A DNA stretch of 64,000 nt from Calliopum simillimum. Taxonomy: Eukaryota > Arthropoda > Insecta > Diptera > Lauxaniidae. The notes below the pieces were generated by a model, which saw only the letters and a program-made list of their open reading frames with translations, did no database searches and was not told the origin of the DNA. The first letter of the stretch is position 1. Every line of letters starts with the position of its first letter. Both the position numbers and the translations under genes were made by a program. The DNA lies in assembly GCA_951812925.1 (NCBI GenBank), contig OX638371.1:114227124-114291123 (forward strand). Direction: 5' to 3'. Shown piece after piece: positions 12,401 to 22,520 of the stretch.

Positions 12401-13613
12401 GTTCGCGTAATTTTTTTTTTTGGTCGGTTAGGAATTTTGACGATTTTCAGGCTATTAGAAAAGGGAACGAACTGCGGAGCAAAAGTATTCTGAAATTTTT
12501 TATATTGCTTTTTCCCAAACTCTTTGAATTTTTATTATAAAATTTTTGTACTAAAAAGTCTTAATTTCTATAATAATTAACTTCTTTCTGTACGCAAGTA
12601 AAAATTTTTTTCTAAAATTGCTTTAAAAATGAGTACAATACATGTACTTCTTGTGAAAATTCATCATAATACATAATACAACAAACAATAGCAACAAAAA
12701 GAGGTTGCTTTAAAGTAAGTAAAAAAAAGTAAAAACAATAAAATTGACCTTACACCGACAAAAATGTGCTCCGTTTAAAAGAAAATTCCAAAAAGTTAAC
12801 TTTGCCAAAGGGCGGAGAGGTGTATATCCTAGAAGAGATAATATTTTTTTTAACCATTATTTTTTATAAATCAAAGTGTAATTTCACATAGCTCTTGGCC
12901 ATAACACAATTAGTCTAAAGTCGACTTAAGTTGTTTTTCTTTTTTGGCATAGAATTAAACAAAACTTGGTTGCGTGATATAAACAAAAGAAAACAAATAA
13001 GGTTTTTCTTTAATTCGCACAACAAAAATTACAACATATTTGTATGTACAATAAATATGACGAGTTGTAAAAAAAAAATTGCAACAACAAATTTTGTGTG
13101 AAAGTTTTTAACATAAACTCACGCTTAACTTGGCGCTGTTGCCAACATTAACATAACGAGTGCTGACTGCTGCTACCAACTTTGTATGAAAAACAAAAAA
13201 AACCGAAAACCAAAACCAAAATGCTAAGTGCAATATTCAACAAAATTGTTGAGTTAAAAAAAGTGAAATTTATTTTTGTTGTTGCTATAATTAAATGTAA
13301 ACAACAACAAACCAAAAATATATTGTAACATAATCAGAGTCGGCGTTTTTGAACTCAGCTAACTGAGCAGTTTAAGCGTCGTTTTAGTCAAAGCTGCAGT
13401 AAAAATTTTGTTTGTCATCGTGATGATTGGGTTTTTTTCATGTCATTTCATCTTAAAGGCGCAAATTTTACATTTAAATTTTTTTTTTTTTTTTATATGC
13501 TTAAATAAATATTGGCAATTAGACTGAGCGACGTCATATGTTTTTATTATTTTGTTTATTTTTTTTTAACTACATTGAAAAAACTGTTCCTTTTTCGCTT
13601 TAACTATGTGGAG
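9490..13613. other. Long AT-rich intergenic region with scattered repeat fragments
   Basis: No exon was recognised. At about 10650 the phrase ACAGTTGCGAGCGAAAAAAT resembles a Tc1-type terminal repeat, but no partner end or transposase was seen. About 10855-10945 matches 56718-56805 (ACAAACTGTA, AATATTGAATG, CCAGTGAGCTCTG), so it is a dispersed repeat fragment. The 12.1-12.35 kb segment is listed separately. Confidence 0.4.
12085..12350 (-). repeat. Dispersed copy of the 45.2 kb tandem-repeat unit
   Basis: Segments such as ATACTAGAGGGAAAAAAT, ATGGCGGACTATCAA and CCCGAAGGTCACCC are the reverse complement of the unit arrayed at 45230-45640 (GATAGTCCGCCA, CCCTCTAGTATACC, GGAACCTTCGG). Roughly two degraded units are visible. 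Confidence 0.55.
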
Positions 13614-13751
13614 TACCCAGTGTGCCATACGGTTCATATCTCCGCTTTTTTATCCGTGACGGATCCGTTACTGATCCGTTGACGGGAGAGATTCCCAAAA
13701 AAAAAGCGAATCTTTTTTTTTTGGAATTTGAACCGTCTGGCACACTGGGTA
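13614..13751. mobile_element. Small MITE (about 138 bp) with TIR TACCCAGTGTGCCA
   Basis: The left end TACCCAGTGTGCCATACGGT (13614-13633) matches the reverse complement of the right end (TACCCAGTGTGCCAGACGGT, about 13732-13751) with one mismatch in 20. The centre contains repeated GATCCGT motifs. Its right terminus was the target for the adjacent foldback element: the ACTGGGTAAT there is duplicated on the far side of that element. Confidence 0.75.
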
Positions 13752-13753
13752 AT

Positions 13754-15303
13754 AGAGGTGTTTTAAGAATGTATGGAGATCCTTATTAACAACATTTTGA
13801 TACTTGACACCCCTCAATTTTGTGAGGTTGGAAAAAAAAATGAGATTGCAAAAAAAATTTTGGGGGTAGGGTGAGGGTAAAGGTTGGCGCATCGAGGTCA
13901 AAGGTGAGAAAAAATTTACATACAGCCCTACAAATGCTCAGGGGTCACCTCTAGAGGGTTCAAATGTATGACCAACCCACATTATTTTTCCCCCACCAAC
14001 ATTTTTACCAAACATACTTACCCCCTATCTCTAACTCCTAAGGGGGCTCCCATATAAAATTGACATTTTTAGGAAATCGACCCCCACCACTCCCTGGGTG
14101 CCCCTAGAAGGGTCTAATGTATGACTGGTCCCTAATATTTTTTTCTCCCCAACATTTTTTCCTAACATACTTACCCTCTATCTCTTACTCTTTAGGGGAC
14201 TCCCATACGAAATAGATGTCATCGACTTGAAAAATATGGAAAGGAAATCGTCAAATAGGCCCATAACTGTCCAGAAGTCACTCCTAGAGGAGTCAAATAT
14301 AAGACCGACCCCCATTAGCCCCCTTCCAAAGATTTTTCTCAGCATACCTACCCCCTACTTCTAATCCTTAAGGGGGCTCCCATACAAAGTTACTGTTTTT
14401 ATATAAAATGCCCCAACTGCCCTAACTGGCCCACGGGTACCGATAGAAGGGTTAAATGTATGACCGACCCCCATTATTTATTCGTGACCTATATTTTAAG
14501 GCCACATACTTACCCCCAATTTTCAACCCTGAAAGGGGCTGCCATACAATTTTTGTTTTTTTATAAATTTTCCTAGAAATAATGGGGGTCGGTCATACAT
14601 TTGACCCTTCTAGGGGTACGCATGGTTCAGTCATGGTCCAGTTAGGGCAGTGGGGGCAGTTTTTAAAAAAACCGTAACTTTGTACGGGAGCCCCCTTAAG
14701 GATTGGAAATAGGGGGGGTAGGTAGGCTGTGAAACTTTGGAGGGGGGTAATGGGGGTCGGTCATATATTTGGCTCCTCAAGGAGAGACTCCTGGGCAGTT
14801 ATGGGCCTATTTGACGATTTCCTTTCCATATTTTTTATGTCTATGACGTCAGTATTGTATGGGAGCCCCCTAAGGAGCTAAAGATAGAGGGTATGCATGG
14901 TGGGAAAAAATGTTGCAGAGAAAAAAATATTAGGGGCCGGTGATACATTTGACCCTTCTAGGGGCACCCTGGGAGTGGTGGGGGTCGATTTCCTAAAAAT
15001 TTCAATTTTGTATGGAAGCCCCCTTAGGGGTTAGAGATAAGGGGTAGGTATGTTTGGTAAAAATGTTGGGGGAGAAAAAAAAATGTGGGTCTGTCATACA
15101 TTTGAACCCTCTAGAGGTGGCCCCTCTTGTAGGGCTGTAAGTAAATTGTTTCTCCTTTTCTCTCATCTTTGACCTTGATGCGCCAACCCTTACCGCCACC
15201 CCACCCCCAAAATTTTTTTTGCAAACTAATTTTTTTTTCCAACCTCACAAAATTGAGGGGTGTCAAGTATCAAAATCCAAAATTCGTGCACTAAAACACC
15301 CCT
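13754..15303. mobile_element. Foldback element, 1.55 kb, with tandem repeats in each arm and a 10-bp target duplication
   Basis: The two halves are inverted copies around about 14565. For example CACCCCTCAATTTTGTGAGG (about 13809) is the reverse complement of CCTCACAAAATTGAGGGGTG (15243). Each arm holds about four imperfect units of 140-170 bp, each with a CTAGAAGGGT-like motif, ATGTATGACCGACCCCCAT, an ACATACTTACCCCCTA-like stretch and AGGGGGCTCCCATAC. The 10-bp direct repeat ACTGGGTAAT flanks it exactly (13744-13753 and 15304-15313). Modular subterminal repeats and a 9-10 bp duplication recall FB/Mutator-like foldback elements; this assignment is inference. ORFs here are artefacts of the repeats. 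Confidence 0.85.
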
Positions 15304-15313
15304 ACTGGGTAAT

Positions 15314-15955
15314 CACTAATATTAAGAACATTTTTTGTGTTAAAGCGAAGGAACTTATTTCCTTAAATTAAGTTATCTTTGTTTGTGCATTTGCAATTAA
15401 AAGTAACATCCATTTAGATATTTATTTTAAAATACCATTTGAGTGAGACACGGTTGACGAGAAAATTTTTCTAATTTTATGTTACATCATTTGAAATTTT
15501 TTTTTATACTACCCTGGCCCGTTATACGTTGTTCTGCCCTTTCCTATAGGTGGCGCGATGATTTAGGGGTTTTTTTATGGGGGTAGAACGCCCCTGGTCC
15601 AATACCCCATTAACTGCATGGCCTTTAGTAAATACTATTTCTAGTATCATTACTGCTATTACATAGGCGCAGAATTATTGAATTGTATGGGCGTTGCAAC
15701 ACCCCTTGGTTCTATCCTCTCTATTTTTTGTATATTTTTTTCTCTTCGAAACCCTTTTTGTATTATGTATATCGATATCTTTTCTTTTCTCCGAAATATC
15801 CTAACATATAAATTTAACAAGTTGCAAAAACTTTGGTTTTGACTATTTTGGAGGCTGTAAAAAGAATCCACAAAATTTTAATGCTTTTATTCTAACTCAT
15901 CTTCAAAATGAGCTATCAAGTGGTCATCTTCACTTTTTCCCTACTACAGGGAGAA
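15314..15955. other. Intergenic, nothing firm recognised
   Basis: Near 15770-15805 a motif (ATCGATATCTTTTCTTTTCT then CCGAAATATCCTAAC) resembles motifs inside the elements at 19916-21557 and 48177-49145, so a fragment of that repeat family may be present. Confidence 0.35.
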
Positions 15956-15959
15956 AAGT

Positions 15960-16410
15960 CCACGTCATAACTTTTGTTCCACTCGGATAGTAAAAAAATT
16001 AAATTAATTAAGACTTAATTTAAAACATAAATTACCTTACGTATGAACTTTAAGATGGTTTCGTAAAGTAATATTTACAAATAAAATAAAGCGAAATAAT
16101 AAAGTAATATTTACTCCAAGTTGCCTACGAACAAAAGATAACATTTCCAATTTTTGTCTTTGCTTTTTTTTTTCTTTTTTTGATAATCGTATGTAAATCT
16201 ATAAACTACACATTCCAGTTGAATTTGGCGGTTCAAAGAATAACAATTCCAAAGAAAAACAGAGTGAACCTAATCTTAGTTTATTCGAAAATTCTGAATT
16301 GACTAAAACAGTAAGGTAAAATTTACTTCATTGGGGAGTTACCACCATTTTGACTTGAAATTCTGGTAAAATTTATAAGAAATAAAGTAGCAAGTACCAT
16401 TTTATTTCCA
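15960..16410 (+). repeat. Copy of the tRNA-core element family, core degenerate
   Basis: Arms match those at 46407-47135: GTTCCACTCGGATAGTAAAA on the left; CTGAATTGACTAAAACAGTA and TGAAATTCTGGTAAAATTTA on the right. The tRNA-like core is not preserved: only a T-rich tract near 16163 and a weak B box-like GGCGGTTCAAAG near 16227 remain. Terminal repeats are eroded. Confidence 0.5.
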
Positions 16411-18230
16411 TCTACGGATGACTTAAATCAATTCAGAAAAATAGAGAAAATTAAAGAGATTTAAAAAAAGCGTACAATTAATTTTTCTTTAATATGATAT
16501 TAAAGTACTCCGAATAAGAATTTATAAAAATTTTTCAAATAATGCAAAATGAGGGTTGAACCATTTTCTCGACACCCGTGGAGACAGTTACTTAGTAGAC
16601 AAGTCACATCCCTTAATGTTTTGTCGTCTTACAGCTTAATATCAGTGTAAATTATTCTAACAGACTAAAGCTGAATTCAACAAAAGGCCCGTCTCTCAAA
16701 AAAAAAAAAAATAATAATAATAATGTGCGAAAGCACTTAAACACTGAATTGCAAAGCAAATCGCACGTTTCTAATGTGTTTTTTTTTTTATCACACAAAT
16801 ATTTGTTTTGAATCTCAATATGAGTGCGGCTTGACTTTTCTGGGCAAACCAAAATACAATCGCAAGTATTTGTTTTGTGATGGGATGTAACTTTAACATC
16901 ATTTGTGTAAGTGCAATTTTGTCAACGATGATAATTTTTGCATAATTTATTTTTTTTTTTTTTAAATATATCGTACACAAATTTTTGTGATAAGATGAAC
17001 CGTTTAGCCTCAAAAACCAATTATGCTGATTTGTGGCTAGAAATAAACTTTAAAGTTCTGTAATTTGGAAATTCTTTGAATAAAAGCAATTTTACAAAAA
17101 CAGTTTTTGAAGATCAATAATTTTTCTAAATATTCAAATTTAAAGATTGCTCTCTTTATATATGTAAATGAAAGAATATTTTTGTATATTTGCTATAGAT
17201 AAACATCTATTACAAACTTAGTACCAGGGTCTATAATTGACTATTAATATGCGACACCATGCGAAAGACATAAAAGAAGCTTGACAATAAGTTAAAAGCC
17301 CTAGTAATCAGTTCGTCAGCAATTAGCACTAAAAAATTTAATTACAAACTGAAAATTACGATTACAAATTGAACTTTGATTGAATTGAAATTGTTTGATT
17401 ACTACTCGTTTAATAATGACCAAATTCTCTCTCATTTGTTTTAACTGATAAGACGATATAAAAGTTATGATATAAAAGTTTAATACCTCTACAAAACATG
17501 GGATATCATGTGTTCAATAGTTTTTTTTTTTTTTTGTATTGATAATGGCAAAAGTGGGACTGTCGTCGCGTCAAAAACACGCAGCTGTGCGAATTTTGTG
17601 AAATGAGTCATTGAGAACTACAAGTGTCTTATCTTTGTTTTTAACAGTTATGACGAATTATTTATTTGTCTTATCCGTTATTACAAAATTAAAAATTTTG
17701 TTAATTAAAAAAAAAAAAAAAATAATAATTTTCAAAATCCTTACTTAGAATGCTTAGAATAATTTTAAATTGTTAGAATAATACGAGTGAATCACTAATT
17801 TCAAACATAACAAAACAAGAGTATTTTTGCCATGGTAATAATGTTAATTAATGAATGTTAAATGAACATTTATGGAAGACTGAATTTAATATGCATGAAC
17901 TATTAGAATAACATTTATTTAGTTTAAGTTGCCCTTTGCGATTATTGATAACTACTTCTGCATTATTTATATCTGACGATGAGAAAGGATCTTCAAATGC
18001 TAGAAATCTATATATTAATATGCAAGAAAAAAACGTGTCCATGTTTTTTTACTATATTAGAAATTGAGTACGATTTTAAATTATACACCATTAGAAAGAT
18101 ATTTGTGTGTGGATGTACACAAAGTTCAAATTATGTTGGTATTTTGACTTTAAGCCAGGTAAAATTAAACACAAATTGTTCAATATTAACAACAACAAAA
18201 TACACGGTCACACAGATAGTGATAAGCAAA
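16411..18230. other. AT-rich intergenic sequence, nothing recognised
   Basis: Short ORFs here are homopolymer-driven. No exon, RNA gene or clear repeat boundary was found. Confidence 0.4.
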
Positions 18231-18283
18231 ATTAGTCTAGGTCTTGAGTCTTGTTCTTGTATGTATGTATTCTCCTTTAACTC

Positions 18284-19450
18284 CTAGGAGGAGCATAGGG
18301 CCAATATGATACATCTCCATTCGTCGCGATCCATTGCGATGACTTTGATCTCTTGCCACGACTTTCCCGATTCTTGGATTTCCTTTTCCAGCGACCTTTT
18401 CCAGTTGGTTTTGGGTCTACAACGTGCTCTACTGCCTTGTGGATTCCACTCAAGAGCCTGGCGACAAACTTCGCTGTGTGGTTTCCGGAGAGTGTGACCA
18501 ATCCATCCCCATTTGCGCAGCTTAACCTCGTTTGCTATGGCCCTCTGATTGCATTTTTGTTATTGCTCTGCATTTGATATAGTGCGAGGCCACCAAATCT
18601 TTAGTATACGCCTTAAGCATTTGTTGACGAATACTTGCAGATTGTTCGTTAGTTGTTCAGTAGGTTAGGTTAGGTTGCGAGGGCATCGTTGGCATATATG
18701 CAAGCCAATTTCCACTTAGACCATTCTGCTGGTCCATTGTGATCCCTCTTAAAATACGGTGCATAGTTCTATGATACAATACAATTAATTAAATTCAGTA
18801 TATTTTATACAGTTTTATACAGTCTTATTGAAGCTTATTCATTGGTTGTTGGTTACTATTCGTGTTCTCTGTTCCCATTTTGATGCCTTGATGTATTTCA
18901 GGATCTTAGAGGGGTCTATCTCCATAAGTTCTCGCATATCCTGAAAAAAGAAGGATCCAAATATTTTAAATCTTGTTTTTGCAAGTGCAGGGCACTGGCA
19001 TAGATAATGTTGACTATTGTTGTTCAGTAACAAGCCATGTTTCGCACCCATATAACAAAACCGATTTCACATTCGAATCAAAAATGCGCACTCTCGTTTT
19101 AGTGGATATAACGGGTGAAAACCATATTTTGTTCAGTTGAGCAAACGCACCTTTTGCTTTTGCTATTCTTTTTCGATGTCATCACTGCCAGCTCTAAACG
19201 TGATGTCATCCCTGTTTGCTTTTAGTCTTGGATACGTTGATTTTTAGGCCGGCCTTTTGTGATTCCAAGACAAGGTCCTCAATTTTGCTTTGCATATCTG
19301 AATGCTTGGACGATAAGAGGCAGATGTCGTCAGCGTAGTCGAGATCTTCCAGATGTTCGGTAAAGTTCCATTGGATACCCTTTTTGGCCTTATTAAGAGC
19401 TTTATCTAGGATATCATCAAGAACGATAAGGAAGAGTGATGGTGATAGTC
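18284..19450 (-). pseudogene. Degenerate non-LTR retrotransposon (LINE): reverse transcriptase end and C-terminal domain
   Basis: Minus-strand translation, with frameshifts, gives LSPSLFLIVLDDILDKA then EDLDYADDICLLSSK (about 19420-19310), containing the RT active-site motif YADD, then a segment ending KAGLKINVSKTK. After a frame change comes AFAQLNKIWFSPVIS and SVLLYGCETWLVTEQ. After the nested insertion it resumes NLQVFVNKCLRRILKIWWP, then LRKWGWIGHTLRK and WNPQGSRARCRPKT, ending WRCIILALCSS before TAG 18286-18284. This order is typical of LINE C-terminal regions. It lacks the endonuclease and most of the RT, so it is 5'-truncated and dead. (CAAGAC)-like short repeats lie on both sides (18231-18262 and 19446-19500). 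Confidence 0.85.
18663..19018 (-). mobile_element. 5'-truncated LINE inserted in the older LINE, with 11-bp target duplication
   Basis: GTTGTTCAGTA flanks the insert at 18652-18662 and 19019-19029; removing the insert restores a continuous reading through ...CETWLVTEQ LTNNLQVFVNKC in the host LINE. On the minus strand the insert encodes the end of an ORF (HYLCQCPALAKTRF, then RELMEIDPSKILKYIKASKW) resembling the RNase H/C-terminal tail of I/Jockey-type LINEs. About 175 bp of 3' UTR follows, ending in a short CCTAA-like repeat (plus strand GGTTAGGTTAGGTT at 18663-18676) rather than poly(A). Clade is inference. Confidence 0.75.
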
Positions 19451-19915
19451 TTGTTCTTGGTGCAAGACCAAGACTGCTATGGTCTTGGTCTTGCTCACAA
19501 TAATCGTAAATACCAAGACTGGTAATTTATAGTTAAAAGTTGTTTCACGCCCATTTTGAAGATAAAATCATCTCTCAATTTGAATTTTGGCATTTTAAAA
19601 ACCCAACTGCTTTGGAAAAATATGGTTTTTAAATTTTGAATACTCAATATCTCCGAAAATTTTTTCAAGACCAAGACTTAATGAGCAAGATCAAGACCAA
19701 GACAAAGTCAAAAAATAGAAAAACAAATTTAAAATATCAACTTTAAAGGTCCAGAACTTTGCTAATTCCTTTTAAACCCCATAAACCAAATACAGTTTTA
19801 GAAAGCTAAAAGTCTGCTATCAAAAATTTTTCTCTAAAAAGCTGGGGTGACACAAGATTTTTTTTTTTGTAAAACAAGTCAGAAAATCAGTTTTAACCCT
19901 ATAACTCTAACGTCA
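19451..19915. repeat. CAAGAC-rich simple repeat and dispersed repeat fragment
   Basis: 19446-19500 and 19665-19705 contain clustered AAGACCAAGAC units on either strand. 19785-19900 (CCATAAACCAAATACAGTTT, AGAAAGCT, AAAATCAGTTTT) matches one arm of the inverted-repeat element in the Baldspot intron at 23.69-23.80 kb. Confidence 0.5.
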
Positions 19916-21557
19916 GCATATCGAGCCCTAACCGCAACAGTAGCGTATGCGACATTTTTTCGAAATTTTTTTTTTGATGCAAATATGTTCTAAAATGTCA
20001 TTCACATCTATATGCCAAATATTAAAACTGAATTTTGTGTATTAACAAAGATATCGCAATTTCAATTATGTCGTAAGAGCCACATATGTTTTTTTGTTGA
20101 CCGCAAAAAGAACGTAAGCACCTCAAAAACCAGAGAAGGAGGCGTGGCAGGTATGGAAAAGTATATATATTCCTCGTCAGAATCACCTTTTAAGTCGGTA
20201 TCGTCATGTCCGTCTGTTTGGATGGATGTTTGTGTGTCCGTGGAAATATTATTCACGGGAAAACTTAGATAATTCGATGAAATTTTGTAAAGAGGGTTCG
20301 TTGTAAAAGTTAGCTCGAAGGATTGAAAATGAAGCTCAAAGCCCCAGTCTTTTACTTTAAAAATCAGTTTGAATTATATCGATATCTTTTTTTGTCTTCG
20401 AAATATCGTAAGCTGAAATATCAAAAAAACGTGGATTTTTCTTTTTTCACCTTTTCAGGTTAGAATAATTCGAAGAAGAAAAAATATATCGATATAATTT
20501 AAGCTGGGTTTTGAAATAAAATAATAGAGCTTCAAGGTGTTTTTTAAAGTTTTATGGATAGGGATTTCCTAGTTCTATTATATAACCTCAAAAGAATAAA
20601 CAAAAATTTTATTTTAACTTTTCACAAAATGGATGGAAAATTAGTCTTTAGGCTAGAATTTCTTTCAAACTATTTCAGATATAGCAATTCTAAGACCAGA
20701 TTCGGATTCAACATCAAAATTTACATTGAAGATGATTTTTTTTTGTTTTCGTCCGTTGCTAATTTTTTAAGAAAACGCGAAAGTTCATTTTTTTTTAACA
20801 AAAAATTTAAAAAAAAAATTTTAAAAATACAATATCTCGTTAACGCGATCAGCTAAAATTTCCAAAAACAATATTTTTGAATCTACAAATAAACAGAAAA
20901 CTAACTGCACACCCAGTTTTTAGTGAGTTTTGCTCAAACTTTTTTGTTTAATGCAGAAACAACCTGGTAACCTGAATTCGACTCGGAAAATCGATCAGCT
21001 CGTTGACCGATTTAAAAAAAAAACATTTTCTGTCTATTTGGACCTCTATGAATAACTTCGCAAAAAAAAGACCTGGAATGGGACTACATCGGAGTAAAAC
21101 CAAGTTCAAACGATGTGTGTGTGTGATATTTTGTAAGTTTTTAATACAAAATAGTACTGTAAATTAACAATATTACAGTCAATCTGACCGTTTTTGTGGG
21201 TTGGTACAATTTCAACCGTTCAGATTGTTACAAATTTCTTTTTGTGTATTAAATAAATGTAACAAATGTATTCTTCAAACGCAAAACCATGTAATTTCAA
21301 AAAACGTATGCGCCACATTTTAATTTCAGTCTTCGCCAAGAGTGACTGCGAAAATGTCGTATGCGCCATAAATGAGTGAAATATGCACAAAATCAATTTA
21401 AAAACGCGTCTATTATTTATATGAGGTCTAATATAGACTGCCTTTAACTTTTCAAAAAAATCCGTCATGCATGTTCGAAAAAAAATGAAAAAAACTCTCT
21501 CCTGTAAAATTTGCTTTTTGTCGCATACGCTACTATTGCGGTTAGGGCTCGATATGC
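19916..21557. mobile_element. TIR element, 1.64 kb, with 38-bp near-perfect ends
   Basis: 19916-19953 (GCATATCGAGCCCTAACCGC onward) is repeated inverted at 21520-21557 with a single C/T difference over about 38 bp. A variant of the inner end (ATGGCGCATACG) recurs near 21363. The interior shares motifs with 48177-49145, such as AGATATAGCAATTCTAAGAC (20679) versus AGATATAGCAATTTTAAGAC. No transposase is visible. No target duplication is obvious. Non-autonomous, superfamily unassigned. Confidence 0.75.
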
Positions 21558-22520
21558 CAATTTTTGATCAAAAGACAAAGCAGTACAAATTCATTTTGTG
21601 AGCATAGAACTCATTCAGCTTTGACTTGCGATCTACGATCAACTTTGGCTGTTATTCCTTATTGCCACAGAAGTAAAATGATTGTACGTATTTTCTGAAG
21701 TAGTGATATCATCTGCATATAAACATGACCATTAATTTTGAAAGTAAATTACGTTGGTTGCCTTAAAACGTTTTTATTCGTTAAGGTTTATTACATTTTT
21801 AATGATATATAAAATAACAATTTAGCACTAAATCTTGAACATTTCCTTTTATTGTATTGTGACGTCTTCTTTATTATTTTTTGTTGATCAACAAATTAAG
21901 TTTGGAATTTTTTAAATTTATATTTTTTGCAACTTTTAAAAATGCTGTTAATCACGAAATTATGCAAATTTGAGGGGTTTTTTCCAAAATGTCTAAATAT
22001 GGAACATTCGCTGACGATTATTTGCTGTTTTTGGGTTTATTTGTGTTATGTTGATTTTTTTTTCTTCTAGCTTATTTTCATGTTATCAACCTTTACTGAT
22101 ATATGAACGTAGTAGCGCTTATGTATTCAGAATCATTTATGCTTCTTTAAACAAACTAGCTTGGAAACTTTATCAGTTGCAGAGAAAGTTTTAGAGAGTT
22201 TCTTTCCCGTTTATCTAAACACAAGCCCTATGGAAAGTAGTAAGTTTTCGGAAGTTATTGAATTATTTATTACAGGATATCTAGCAAGTTTTCTATTCTT
22301 AGTTTCGTTCGTTTATTTCCTAGACATAGCGGAGAAGCGCATTTCAGCTTCCCACGGAGAGCTTCGCCTTAAAAGAAAGCTTAACTCAAAACTTTGCTTG
22401 AGCTCAATTCTCCTTAAATCCATTGAAGCTCATTTTTTCTTTGTGTCACTTAAATATTTATGTTTGTAACACCATAAATGATAATAATTTTAATGCTATT
22501 CCTCTCTTTTTTGTTTACAG
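21558..22520. other. Upstream intron/intergenic sequence of Baldspot, no exon recognised
   Basis: A 103-codon frame (about 22161-22469) was examined and not accepted as an exon. A polypyrimidine tract and AG (TTTTTTGTTTACAG, ending at 22520) form the acceptor of the Baldspot exon. The exon(s) encoding the Baldspot N-terminus and first membrane segment were not found anywhere upstream in this window. Confidence 0.4.

Noticed and set aside
22161..22469. An upstream exon of Baldspot or a separate gene (103 codons)
   Set aside because: No similarity to the elongase N-terminus, no donor in the required phase, and it runs straight to a stop before the real acceptor.
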